A DNA stretch of 47,764 nt, from assembly GCA_028281945.1 (NCBI GenBank), contig JANQIW010000046.1, forward strand, positions 1-47,764. Direction: 5' to 3'. The translations under genes and the position numbers were made by a program. This stretch comes from Prochloraceae cyanobacterium PL24a_bin.78 (GTDB lineage Bacteria; Cyanobacteriota; Cyanobacteriia; Cyanobacteriales; JANQIW01). The notes below the pieces were generated by a model. That model had not been told where the DNA came from. It saw only the letters and a program-made list of their open reading frames with translations, and did no database searches. Shown here in pieces: positions 35,234-44,087 of the stretch; position 1 is the stretch's first letter, and the number at the start of each line of letters is the position of its first letter.

Positions 35234-36280
35234 ATGGTAATCAATACAATAAGCAATTGGTCTAATTTACTCGAAAAATTACTAGATAAAGAATCTCTAA
35301 CTCAATTTGAAGCTTCACAATTAATGCAAGGTTGGTTAAACGAGGAAATTCCACCTGTATTATCTGGTGCTATTTTAGTAGCTATTTCTGCCAAAGGAGT
35401 TTCCGGCACAGAATTAGCTGGAATGGCTCAAATTTTGCATACTCAGTCTTTAAAAATTGATTCTATAGAGCATTCTATGCCAGTGATTGATACTTGTGGC
35501 ACTGGAGGCGATGGGGCTTCTACTTTTAATATTTCCACTGCTGTTGCCTTTGTGGTGGCAGCCGCTGGAGTTAAAGTTGCCAAACACGGAAATCGATCAG
35601 CTTCTAGTAAGGTGGGATCCGCTGATGTCTTAGAATATCTAGGTGTGAATTTATCTAGTCCATTTGAGAGAGTATACGCTGCACTTAAAGAAATTGGTAT
35701 TACTTTTTTATTTGCACCTGGTTGGCATCCTGCCCTTAAAGCTGTTTCTCAAATAAGACGCACCCTTAAAGTTCGTACAGTTTTTAATCTTTTAGGTCCT
35801 TTAGTTAATCCTTTATATCCCACTGGACAGGTTATTGGAGTATATAATTCCCAATTTATTTCTCCTATGGCTCACGCTTTAAAGCATTTAGGTGTTTCCA
35901 AAGGAATTGTTCTCCATGGAAGAGAGAAATTAGATGAAGCTGGCTTAGCAGATGAAACAGATTTTGCGATGTTTGATGAATCAAAAATGAGTATTCATAG
36001 TATTAATCCTCTTGAATTTGGTTTAACCAAAGCCTCTACCACTGCTTTAAAAGGTGGAGATGTAGAAGAAAATGCCACTATTTTACGTAATGTCTTACAA
36101 GGCAAAGGGAGTATTCCTCAAACAGATGTTGTGGTGTTAAATGCTTCTTTAGCACTTCAGGTGGCAGAAGTTGTACCTTTTGGCAATCATCTTCAAGGCA
36201 TAGAGAAAGCCAGAGAAATTCTCTCTAGTGGTATTCCTTGGTTAAAATTAGAAGAATTAGTTAGTTTTCTTCAGAATTAG
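35234..36280 (+). CDS. trpD: Anthranilate phosphoribosyltransferase
   Basis: A 348-residue cytoplasmic enzyme, normal length. The PRPP-binding loop [17 protein letters not shown] (about 85-101) and [20 protein letters not shown] are intact. It joins anthranilate to PRPP in tryptophan synthesis. The gene stands apart from other trp genes, as is usual in cyanobacteria. Its last 20 bases overlap the end of the convergent gene at 36261-37352. Confidence 0.96.
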   Translation: MVINTISNWSNLLEKLLDKESLTQFEASQLMQGWLNEEIPPVLSGAILVAISAKGVSGTELAGMAQILHTQSLKIDSIEHSMPVIDTCGTGGDGASTFNISTAVAFVVAAAGVKVAKHGNRSASSKVGSADVLEYLGVNLSSPFERVYAALKEIGITFLFAPGWHPALKAVSQIRRTLKVRTVFNLLGPLVNPLYPTGQVIGVYNSQFISPMAHALKHLGVSKGIVLHGREKLDEAGLADETDFAMFDESKMSIHSINPLEFGLTKASTTALKGGDVEENATILRNVLQGKGSIPQTDVVVLNASLALQVAEVVPFGNHLQGIEKAREILSSGIPWLKLEELVSFLQN

Positions 36281-37352
36281 CTTCTTCTTCTGTATATTGT
36301 TGGTATTTCTGATAGATATCTAATCCGGGTATTTCTTGGGTGAATTCTTCTGGAATAGCATAATCACGGGGGTTATATTCTATTCGAGTAGCTTCTACTG
36401 GCTTGTAATATTCTTTCCAATTTTTCATGATTGAAATCAGTTGTTGGAATTGAACAAAAGAATCTTGGTATTTGAGAGAAAGACCTATATATTGAAGCAT
36501 AATTGCATAGGTATAAATTGGATCTTTAGTTTTGGGAATAGAAATTATTTCTGCCAATCGATCAAACACATCAGAATTCACCCTAGCGATATACTGAAAT
36601 TCTTTGAGATCTTGTAAATCTTTTTCATCCTTATTATAATACAAATCAGAAGCAAGATCAGATATAGTTCTAATAGTAGCAAAATCACCGAGATCATATT
36701 GTTTAAATAAATATAATAATCTTAATCCCAAGTCATGTTTAGAAATCACCTCTAGTGCTTTCATATAAGCCTGTAAAGCGGTTTTTCCGTCTTCACTTTT
36801 TATACTTAAAACACTCTGTACCAATTTTTTTTGAACTAAAGGACGAAAATTTTCTTTAGGAGTTTCTTGTTTTAAAAGTTCAAATACAAAATCATAGAAT
36901 TCTTTTTGTTTAAAACCTAGATAACGCATTTCAATTTGTTCAATTTTCATGAAACTATCTTTAGCTTCTAATGCTACTTTAAGCAAACCAAGGCTTTCAG
37001 ATAAACCCTCGTAATCATCTACTCCGTTTGTTAATAAATTTTTAACCTTGAGATAATAATAAAATTCTTGACTACTAAGTTTATAATTGTCAATAGATTT
37101 AGCTATTGCCGCAATATTTTTCAGTTGTAAGAAAGCATTATTATGGATATTTATTGCTGTTTCTGGTACCGCAGGTTTAAAAAACCAATGTTTAAATCTT
37201 TCTAATAACCCTTTGTCTCCCCATAAAGGGCGATTCCACCAAGGTTTTTCTTTTTTGTGTGCCCTTTTTTGAGTAGTCTTGATTGCCATAACTCGAAAAT
37301 TTTTTCTAAGGTTTTTACTAATCATCTTAGCTTTTATTTTGTACTTTGGCAT
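36261..37352 (-). CDS. Conserved helical protein of unknown function
   Basis: A 363-residue, mostly helical protein. The first 40 residues are very basic (Lys/Arg-rich) and include [20 protein letters not shown]. The rest is a long all-alpha region with charged, Tyr- and Leu-rich helices, possibly a TPR-like solenoid without clear repeats. The C-terminus is acidic (EEEANSEEN). A later ATG (residue 22) is an alternative start; neither has a good ribosome-binding site. I do not recognise the family. The basic N-terminus could bind nucleic acid or membrane. It overlaps trpD tail to tail by 20 bases. Confidence 0.75.
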   Translation of the reverse strand: MPKYKIKAKMISKNLRKNFRVMAIKTTQKRAHKKEKPWWNRPLWGDKGLLERFKHWFFKPAVPETAINIHNNAFLQLKNIAAIAKSIDNYKLSSQEFYYYLKVKNLLTNGVDDYEGLSESLGLLKVALEAKDSFMKIEQIEMRYLGFKQKEFYDFVFELLKQETPKENFRPLVQKKLVQSVLSIKSEDGKTALQAYMKALEVISKHDLGLRLLYLFKQYDLGDFATIRTISDLASDLYYNKDEKDLQDLKEFQYIARVNSDVFDRLAEIISIPKTKDPIYTYAIMLQYIGLSLKYQDSFVQFQQLISIMKNWKEYYKPVEATRIEYNPRDYAIPEEFTQEIPGLDIYQKYQQYTEEEANSEEN

Positions 37353-37530
37353 CCTATAAAATGTAAATCTGTTATTATAATTGCCATGGAAATTGCTAAA
37401 ACCTAATCTCTTAATATTCAGATAGGTTTATTAAATATTGTTAACAATATTCTCTACAGGATGTAGAGGTAGTAACAATTTATCAATTGAGATTTTTTCG
37501 TCTCTAATTATTCTAGAAAATTTGTTTTAT

Positions 37531-40077
37531 ATGCTAAATTCAAGTCCTTTTCTTTCTAAAAAATTCACTAAAAATATTTCTCCCTTATGGATTATTTTCC
37601 TGATTTGGTTATTAGGAGCAGTTATAGATCGAACTTGGTTTGCTTTAGATCATTCAGTACCAAGTTGGGATTCAGCCGACTACCTTAATGGCGTATTAAA
37701 TTATCAAAAAATTTTAGAAAATCCTCAATTATTTAACGAGGAATGGTGGCAAAGTTTATGGTTGCTTTCTTCAAAAATACCACCTTTAACTTATATTTTA
37801 ACTGTTCCTTTTCTAAATATATTTGGAACTAGTTCGGATTCAGCAACTTTAGTGATGCTTTTTTTTAGTGGGATTCTTTTGGTTTCCATTTATGGTTTAG
37901 GTGCAGAATTATTTACTGTTTCAGTAGGCTTATTAGCGGCAGGTTTATGTCAGTTATTGCCTGGAATATATCGCTATCGAATGGAATTTCTCCTCGATTA
38001 TCCTTTGACAGCTATTGTTACTTTAAGCTTCTATTTATTGACAAGATGGAAATTTATTAAAAACTTTAATCATGGTTGGTTAGCTAGTATTTTATTTGGG
38101 CTTTCTTTTGGAGTAGCTTTAGGAATTAAACAGACTGCTTTATTGTTTTTATTAATTCCTTTAATATGGATTTTTGCCACTCTTATTATTAATAAATCTT
38201 GGGGAAAATTAGCGCAATTAATTATAGGATTAAGTTCATCTTTACTGATATTTTATCCTTGGTATCGTACCAATTGGTTATTAATTTTTACATCAGGAAA
38301 AAGGGCTACCATTGATTCAGCAATTGCAGAAGGAGATCCAGCTTTAAATACTTTAGATGCTTGGATTTATTATTTTAAAATCCTACCATATTTGCTTTCT
38401 TGGAGTTTATTAATAGTGCCCATTGTTGGAATATTAATCTATTGGATTAAGAAAAAAAAGATTGATATTATTACTTTTTTCACCAAAAAAAATCGAAAAA
38501 AAATTTATAAAAAACAAGGATTATTAAACCTTGAATCTTTTAACATTAGATGGTTGCTTATTTTCTTAGTAGGAGGGTATTTCCTTTGTTCATTAAATGT
38601 CAATAAAGATGCTCGTTATCTTTTACCATTATTGCCAGTATTATCATTATTTTTAGCAATTGGTTTGCTAAGTTGGGTGGGAAAATGGCAGAGTTATATT
38701 CCTAGAATTACAATAGGATTTGCCATCATTTTGATGTTATTTAATTTATTTCCCCTTGGAGGTAGTTGGTTAACTCAAACTTTTAGCCCAAGAGTAGAAT
38801 TTTTTCCTTACACTGGAAAGATTTTTCCCCATGAAAAAGTAGTGGAAACTATGATCAATACTGCACCTTTTTTAACTTCCAATTTAGGGGTTTTACCTTC
38901 CACTGCAGAAATTAATCAACATAATTTTTCCTTCTATGGTGCCAAAGCAAACTATCAAGTTTATGCCCGTCAAGTAGGGGTAAAAGATTCAGAAGTAAAC
39001 CAAGATTATCGCTCATTAGACTGGTTTTTAACTAAAACAGAAGAACAAGGATTAGTGCCTGAATCTCAAAAAAACATTGTAGATTTAGTAGAAAAAGGCG
39101 AAGAATTTCAATTAATTGATACTTGGAATATTCCCGATAAAAGTAAGCTTAACCTCTATCATCGCATTAGCCCTTTAGTAGAAGTTTTTCCCATATCTCA
39201 AACAGAAAATCAAGTTAAATTAGAAGCTATAAATCTTCCTATTCAATCTCCTCCAGGGAAGCCTTTACCTATTACTTATAATTGGACTGGAAACCTAGAA
39301 GAATTACAAAATGGTATCCTTATATTGACTTGGGAAAATGATGATAAATCCCTCAATAAAAATAATCAATGGATTCATGATCATGCCATAGGAATGGGAA
39401 GACTTTATACTAAAAAATCCCAGACAAAAACCCCAGTAAAAATAATCGAAAAAACCGCAATGTTTCCTCCCGAAAATATTACTGAAGGTGAGTACATCTT
39501 AAAAGCAAAATACCTCAATAGAAAAACAGGGGAAACCTATCCCATTGACACAAAAAATATCAAAATAAAAATCGATTCCACCGCCCAAGAAATCCCCGCA
39601 CCAGAGTTAGATTTAATGACACAATTTCGACAATTAGCACCAAATTTAAGTAAAGGAATAAAAGGTTTAGATCCTATCTTTGCCCAAACTGCTAGAATTA
39701 ATCAATATGATCCAATTCAAGACTATTTATTGCAAACAGATATAGTATTATCCCATCGTTTAAAAGAGGAAAAAAATTTAGATTGGGCATATACAATTGC
39801 TTTATCTAGAGTGTTACGAGAAGATGTTAAAGGCGCAATTAATGCATGGAAAAAAGTTATCGAAATTGATAGCAAAAATCCATACAATCATGCTTATCTT
39901 GCCTTTGTCTATCTCTACAATTGGCAGGGAAAAAAAGCAGAAAAACCTCTACAAATTGCCCTGAAAATATCTCCCAATACCCCAGAATTTATTGCCTTAG
40001 ATGGCATTTCCGCATTAATGCAAGGGAATTTATTTAAAGCTTGGAAACAACTTTCTAAAGCCTTACCAATGCTTTAA
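37531..40077 (+). CDS. GT39-like membrane glycosyltransferase with C-terminal helical repeats
   Basis: An 848-residue protein from ATG 37531; the open frame reaches back to a TTG at 37438, but the extra 31 residues look non-native. The N-terminal 390 residues hold about ten membrane segments and the GT-C catalytic loop motif SWDSADYLNG near residue 45, as in family 39 (PMT/ArnT-like) enzymes that use polyprenyl-phosphate sugars. A periplasmic domain follows (about 400-720), and residues about 740-848 form TPR-like helices (AINAWKKVIEIDSKNPYNHA, ALKISPNTPEF). It would glycosylate lipids or proteins on the outer face of the membrane. The fusion to TPR-like repeats is unusual for GT39 and may recruit a partner. 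No clear ribosome-binding site. Confidence 0.82.
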   Translation: MLNSSPFLSKKFTKNISPLWIIFLIWLLGAVIDRTWFALDHSVPSWDSADYLNGVLNYQKILENPQLFNEEWWQSLWLLSSKIPPLTYILTVPFLNIFGTSSDSATLVMLFFSGILLVSIYGLGAELFTVSVGLLAAGLCQLLPGIYRYRMEFLLDYPLTAIVTLSFYLLTRWKFIKNFNHGWLASILFGLSFGVALGIKQTALLFLLIPLIWIFATLIINKSWGKLAQLIIGLSSSLLIFYPWYRTNWLLIFTSGKRATIDSAIAEGDPALNTLDAWIYYFKILPYLLSWSLLIVPIVGILIYWIKKKKIDIITFFTKKNRKKIYKKQGLLNLESFNIRWLLIFLVGGYFLCSLNVNKDARYLLPLLPVLSLFLAIGLLSWVGKWQSYIPRITIGFAIILMLFNLFPLGGSWLTQTFSPRVEFFPYTGKIFPHEKVVETMINTAPFLTSNLGVLPSTAEINQHNFSFYGAKANYQVYARQVGVKDSEVNQDYRSLDWFLTKTEEQGLVPESQKNIVDLVEKGEEFQLIDTWNIPDKSKLNLYHRISPLVEVFPISQTENQVKLEAINLPIQSPPGKPLPITYNWTGNLEELQNGILILTWENDDKSLNKNNQWIHDHAIGMGRLYTKKSQTKTPVKIIEKTAMFPPENITEGEYILKAKYLNRKTGETYPIDTKNIKIKIDSTAQEIPAPELDLMTQFRQLAPNLSKGIKGLDPIFAQTARINQYDPIQDYLLQTDIVLSHRLKEEKNLDWAYTIALSRVLREDVKGAINAWKKVIEIDSKNPYNHAYLAFVYLYNWQGKKAEKPLQIALKISPNTPEFIALDGISALMQGNLFKAWKQLSKALPML

Positions 40078-40103
40078 ATTTTTTATGCTATAATCAAATT
40101 TAG

Positions 40104-40331
40104 ATGAAAACCAGTCATAAAACTTATTCAGAGGGTAAAAAAATAAAACCAACTAATAAACAAGCCCAAGCCAGCATAAGAGTTTGTCAAATGTTATCTA
40201 ATGGATATCTTGATATTCGATTGTTTCGTTTTGATAATAATACAGGGAATATTTTTATTATGGCTGGTGAAACTATTGAAGTTATTATTCCACCAGATGG
40301 AGAATGGTATTTTTATGAAACCAGATTATGA
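40104..40331 (+). CDS. Small cyanobacterial protein, DUF6888-like
   Basis: A 75-residue protein: PTNKQAQASIRVCQMLSNGY, then LDIRLFRFDNNTGNIFIMAG, then a beta strand ending IIPPDGEWYFYE. From memory this matches the cyanobacterial family DUF6888, whose function is unknown. It overlaps the next gene by 17 bases, a sign of translational coupling. The pair resembles a toxin-antitoxin layout in size and overlap, but nothing in the sequence shows toxicity. Confidence 0.7.
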   Translation: MKTSHKTYSEGKKIKPTNKQAQASIRVCQMLSNGYLDIRLFRFDNNTGNIFIMAGETIEVIIPPDGEWYFYETRL

Positions 40332-40545
40332 TTCAATGAGTAGAAAAGAGTTAAGAGCATATGTTCTTTCACATAAAGATGATATGGAAGCAATGCGCAA
40401 GTTTTTTGAAATCAAGGATGGTGTAACAGTGAAACGTTATCCGCCAGTTTGCACAGAAGATGGCACACCAATTGAGGAAAATATTCGCATTATGGAGGAA
40501 GCTATTCGAGAAAGAATTGAACAAGAAAAACGCAATTCAAATTAA
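40315..40545 (+). CDS. Small cyanobacterial protein, DUF6887-like
   Basis: A 76-residue protein starting at the ATG inside the end of the preceding gene. It reads MKPDYDSMSRKELRAYVLSH, then KDDMEAMRKFFEIKDG, and ends in a charged helix (EENIRIMEEAIRERIEQEKR). A longer in-frame start at 40201 would add 38 residues that are hydrophobic and non-native. From memory this is the usual partner of the DUF6888-like gene before it. Function unknown; highly charged and likely soluble. Confidence 0.7.
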   Translation: MKPDYDSMSRKELRAYVLSHKDDMEAMRKFFEIKDGVTVKRYPPVCTEDGTPIEENIRIMEEAIRERIEQEKRNSN

Positions 40546-40650
40546 ATTAGCTTAAGTAAAGCTCAATATTAAAGGTAATGGATGATTGTAGTACATTATT
40601 TTATACTTAAATTCAACTCTTCTAATAAATTAAATAATATTTCTAATGAA

Positions 40651-41295
40651 TTATAATTGTCCCTTCACCCACTCCCGAAACCCTTTAATCCCTCTACTCA
40701 TCCCTTGAGATCGACCAATATTCACAAAATGAGGAATCATATCAACAACAGGGAAACCAGGAAAAATAGAACTAGAAGAAGAAATCATATAACCATCCTC
40801 TCCAAGCAAACTAATCTCCAGATTACCATCAAAATACCGCCAGATTTCAGGAACATTCAAAGCTTTATAAGCAGAAACTTGAGTTTGAGAAGTCACATCA
40901 ATTTCTATAGCTAAATCAGGAGGAGGATCTACACTTAGATTAATGCGATCCTTCCCAATAATAGAAGAATAATTTTGAATATAAAAACAATCATCAGGTT
41001 CAATACCAGCATTCATATCAGGAGATTTAAAAGTAGTAGAACCCAAAGATTCCCAATCCCAACCCAACTCATCCAGTAAAACCTTCACAAAATCACCAAT
41101 AAGAATTTTAGCTCTTTCATGTTCAGGTAAAGGAGACATTAACTCAAAAACCCCATCAAAATAAACAACACGACTACCTCTATCCTCCCCCAACTCCGCC
41201 AAAATAGACTCAAAATCCTCCCAACTAACACCATCCAGAATAACTCTTTGCCCAGGCACAACCCGAATTTGCCCAAATTGAAGAGAAACCATCAA
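40651..41295 (-). CDS. Uma2 family (DUF820) restriction-endonuclease-like protein
   Basis: A 214-residue protein with the PD-(D/E)XK-like Uma2 core: ELMSPLPEHERAK (about 50-62), GIEPDDCFYI (about 97-106) and PDLAIEIDVTSQ (about 125-136), followed by VPEIWRYFDGNLEI. Uma2 proteins are greatly expanded in cyanobacteria and have a nuclease fold, but their role is unsettled. The conserved Asp and Glu positions look intact here. It is the last gene of a leftward trio with DUF2358 and a peroxiredoxin-like protein (gaps 31 and 5 bases). Confidence 0.88.
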   Translation of the reverse strand: MMVSLQFGQIRVVPGQRVILDGVSWEDFESILAELGEDRGSRVVYFDGVFELMSPLPEHERAKILIGDFVKVLLDELGWDWESLGSTTFKSPDMNAGIEPDDCFYIQNYSSIIGKDRINLSVDPPPDLAIEIDVTSQTQVSAYKALNVPEIWRYFDGNLEISLLGEDGYMISSSSSIFPGFPVVDMIPHFVNIGRSQGMSRGIKGFREWVKGQL

Positions 41296-41326
41296 TCTTT
41301 ACCCTTATTCAAACCTTATTTAACCA

Positions 41327-41764
41327 TTACTTCCCAAAAAACTGCTTCAATATTTCCGTAGGCTTTCGATCCCAATTATCCACATGATCGTAAATCAAAC
41401 CATCATCATTCAACTTGTAAATAGAAAAACCATTAAAAAAGATAGAAGTTTTCCAAGGAACTAATAAACTTCCCCTAACAGTCCAATCCGCGCGAATAAT
41501 ATCAGATTCAGATTGTTTAACCTCATGTAAATCAAAATGGATATCAGTAAAAAAAAGCTGACCATGAAACCGTAAAGTCCAAAAAATAATACGGTAAAAA
41601 AACTTACCCTTAAAAGAATTAACTGGATCTTTGAAAGAAATATCCTTACTATAAATATCGTAAGAAATCTGCTTTTCAAATAAAGTAGGCAACTCTAGCT
41701 TCAAAATCTCAATACATTTATCCACCTTTTCCTGATAATTCAAAGTGCTAGTAACCATAACCAT
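41327..41764 (-). CDS. DUF2358 family protein (NTF2-like fold)
   Basis: A 145-residue soluble protein. The pattern ISYDIYSKDISFKDPVNSFK, then YRIIFWTLRFHGQLFF, then RADWTVRGSLLVPWKTSIFF and YKLNDDGLIYDHVDNWD matches DUF2358, an NTF2-like family of plants and cyanobacteria with no known function. It lies five bases after the peroxiredoxin-like gene and is clearly in one operon with it. Confidence 0.85.
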   Translation of the reverse strand: MVMVTSTLNYQEKVDKCIEILKLELPTLFEKQISYDIYSKDISFKDPVNSFKGKFFYRIIFWTLRFHGQLFFTDIHFDLHEVKQSESDIIRADWTVRGSLLVPWKTSIFFNGFSIYKLNDDGLIYDHVDNWDRKPTEILKQFFGK

Positions 41765-41769
41765 CTCAA

Positions 41770-42294
41770 TTAAAGTTTATCCAATTCTACCAAAATCTTA
41801 TCAGTAGAAGCATGGCCATCAATAAAAGAAAAGAGATGGCGAAAAGTAATATAACCCTGCCTATTCACAATAAATTGCCCAGGCAAAGGCGCACCCAAAG
41901 CTTGCCCTACACCATAGCGACGAAAAGTAGTACAATCAGGATCCCAAAGTAAAGGATAACCCAGATTCAGATTATCAATAATTTCCTTCGTTTGCTGCTC
42001 ATCAGTGCTAGTAATCATTAATAATTCAGCACCTTTAGCAGTAATTTCAGAATATCGCTTATTTAAATCATTAATATGAGGATAACAATAAGGACAAAAC
42101 AGCTTTTCCGTAAAAATCCGAGTAAAAGCCAAAACCACAGGCTTTATCCCCCGATAATCTGATAACTTCACCATTTCACCCCGAATATTGGGTAAACTAA
42201 AATCCATAGCCAACTCACCCACATTAGGAGTATTCATTGGCGGCAAAGGGATAAAATTTTTAGTAACTCGGTGATTCAATATCTTATTAGTCAT
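41770..42294 (-). CDS. Peroxiredoxin-like (AhpC/TSA) protein with CPYC motif
   Basis: A 174-residue thioredoxin-fold protein: FSLPNIRGEMVKLSDYRG, then LAFTRIFTEKLFCPYCYPHI with C67 and C70, then LLMITSTDEQQ, VGQALGAPLPGQFIVNRQG and the FRHLF segment. In this cyanobacterial subfamily a CxxC pair takes the place of the classic peroxiredoxin Thr-x2-Cys site, so a disulfide reductase role is as likely as peroxide reduction. No signal peptide is present. It is the first gene of the trio with DUF2358 and Uma2. Confidence 0.82.
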   Translation of the reverse strand: MTNKILNHRVTKNFIPLPPMNTPNVGELAMDFSLPNIRGEMVKLSDYRGIKPVVLAFTRIFTEKLFCPYCYPHINDLNKRYSEITAKGAELLMITSTDEQQTKEIIDNLNLGYPLLWDPDCTTFRRYGVGQALGAPLPGQFIVNRQGYITFRHLFSFIDGHASTDKILVELDKL

Positions 42295-42691
42295 GATTTG
42301 CTTCTATTAATTTAAAGTATTGATTTTTTTAGATTATTTTAGAATTAATACCTAGTAATTATTAACTATAATACTCCTTAGCAAGATGAAATATCCATAT
42401 ATCCATTAAAAAATGACCTGACTTTTGCAGATCATTAAAATTGTGTTTCCATTTAACTTAGTTCTCCCATCAAGGGAAAGGACCCATGAGACTGTAGAGA
42501 ATCCTTGCCAAATCAGGGATTTGAGACCTCTAAAATTAACTCTGAATTAATTATAGCACTCAATTTTAATAAAAAAACCCTTTTTCAAACATTTCAACTT
42601 TACTTATCAAAAAATATACATTTTCTCGATATATAATCTATTAATGTAATATAATATAAATATTAAAAACCTAGAAAAATAAAATCAAACA
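42295..42691. other. Intergenic with a structured segment
   Basis: A 397-base gap between hemW-like and peroxiredoxin-like genes. Positions about 42462-42532 are less AT-rich than the surroundings and hold several short hairpins: TCCC/GGGA (42466-42478), GGG/CCC (42474-42485) and CAAATC/GATTTG (42509-42523), plus two GAGAC words. It could be a small RNA or a mobile-element relic. I found no match to a known RNA by eye. Confidence 0.35.
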
Positions 42692-43960
42692 TCACCCATC
42701 CTCCAAAGCATTAAACAAACTAGAAAGTATAGTATTAGAAAACAAAAACCCATCAGGATCCATTAAACGAATATTTTCATCTACTAAATTAATTTCCACC
42801 CAACCTTGTACAGAATAAGATTCCAAACAATTGTAAATTTTTGTTAAGATTTCATTTCCCATTGTTTCCCTAATTTTAGAAAGACTAACCCCCTCAGCCA
42901 ATCGTAAACCCAGCATCAAAGTTTCTAAAAGTTGGTTATACTGATCAGTTTTAGGAAAATTTACCCAATCAAAACTCAATTCCATCTCCTCAACCCAAGC
43001 ATAATAATCCTTCCGAATGCGAGGGCGAGAAAAACGTCTCCCATCAACATAACTCGTCGCTCCCATGCCAAAACCATAATAAGGCTTATTCTCCCAGTAA
43101 ATCCGATTATGCCGACACTCATAACCCTTTTGGGCATAATTAGAAATCTCATAATGGTTATACCCAGCATCAGTTAGCATCTCCACTGCCAAACGATACA
43201 TTTGGGCTGCCATCTCATCAGTGGGAAGAGGCTTATCTCCCGGTTGATATTTTTTACCAAAAACCGTCACAGGTTCCAACACCAAGTCATAACAAGAAAT
43301 ATGATTCGGTTTTAAATCAATCGCCTTAGAAAGAGAATCTCGCCATTGAGACAAAGACTGATTCGGTAAACCAGAAATCAAATCCAAACTCCAGTTAGAT
43401 ATCCCCACTTGATTAATTATTTCCACAGCAGCGAAAATATCATTAACACTATGCGATCGTCCGCAAACCTTCAATAAATCATCTTCAAAACTCTGCACCC
43501 CCAAACTAACCCGATTTATCCCCAAACCTTGAAAACCCTCAAGTTTAGCCCGACTAAAAGTATTAGGATCCATTTCCATAGAGATTTCAGCATCACTTGC
43601 AATGCCAAAATTTTCCTCAATAACTATCAGAATATCCTCTAAATGTTGTACCTCCAAAAGAGAAGGAGTGCCCCCACCAAAAAAAATAGTTCTTAAAGAA
43701 TTACTAGGAAAATTTAGAGAAAATTTAGTAAACTTAATTTCCCGACATAAAAATTCAACATACTTATCAACACTGATAAAATGCTGATTAATAGCAGCAT
43801 CACCCAAAACGGAAATAGGAAAATCACAATAAAAACAGCGACGCTTGCAAAAAGGAATATGAATATATGCCCCCGTAATATTGTCAAAATCTCCCAAACT
43901 AGAAGGGTAGCTAACAATACTTTTTTCCAAATTCTTTTCTAACAAAAAATTCCCCATCAA
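42692..43960 (-). CDS. hemW: HemW-like radical SAM protein
   Basis: A 422-residue radical SAM enzyme of the coproporphyrinogen oxidase-like group. The 4Fe-4S ligands are C38, C42 and C45 in YIHIPFCKRRCFYCDF. Also present are FFGGGTPSLL near 105, EMDPNTF, GVQSFEDDLLKVCGRSH and NHISCYDLVLEP. HemW binds haem and is thought to be a haem chaperone; it lacks the extra Cys of true HemN in the CxxxCxxC-x-C motif (here C38-x3-C42-x2-C45-D-F), so it is probably not an oxidase. It is monocistronic, divergent from the PIN-TRAM gene. Confidence 0.92.
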   Translation of the reverse strand: MMGNFLLEKNLEKSIVSYPSSLGDFDNITGAYIHIPFCKRRCFYCDFPISVLGDAAINQHFISVDKYVEFLCREIKFTKFSLNFPSNSLRTIFFGGGTPSLLEVQHLEDILIVIEENFGIASDAEISMEMDPNTFSRAKLEGFQGLGINRVSLGVQSFEDDLLKVCGRSHSVNDIFAAVEIINQVGISNWSLDLISGLPNQSLSQWRDSLSKAIDLKPNHISCYDLVLEPVTVFGKKYQPGDKPLPTDEMAAQMYRLAVEMLTDAGYNHYEISNYAQKGYECRHNRIYWENKPYYGFGMGATSYVDGRRFSRPRIRKDYYAWVEEMELSFDWVNFPKTDQYNQLLETLMLGLRLAEGVSLSKIRETMGNEILTKIYNCLESYSVQGWVEINLVDENIRLMDPDGFLFSNTILSSLFNALEDG

Positions 43961-44087
43961 TATTTACACTGAAATTAGGCAATTAATTAATATTATTGTT
44001 TAATTATTCCTTCCCCAATTCAGATAGATTCAACGATATAATAGATTTAAGTATATTATTAAAGTCATACCCATTAATATTTTAACA

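Noticed and set aside
37438-37530. An N-terminal extension of the GT39-like protein from TTG 37438
   Set aside because: The 31 extra residues lack a ribosome-binding site and look like translated intergenic DNA.
42462-42532. Possible tRNA
   Set aside because: A GGTCTCAAATCC-like word resembles a T-arm, but no cloverleaf, acceptor stem or anticodon arm can be formed.
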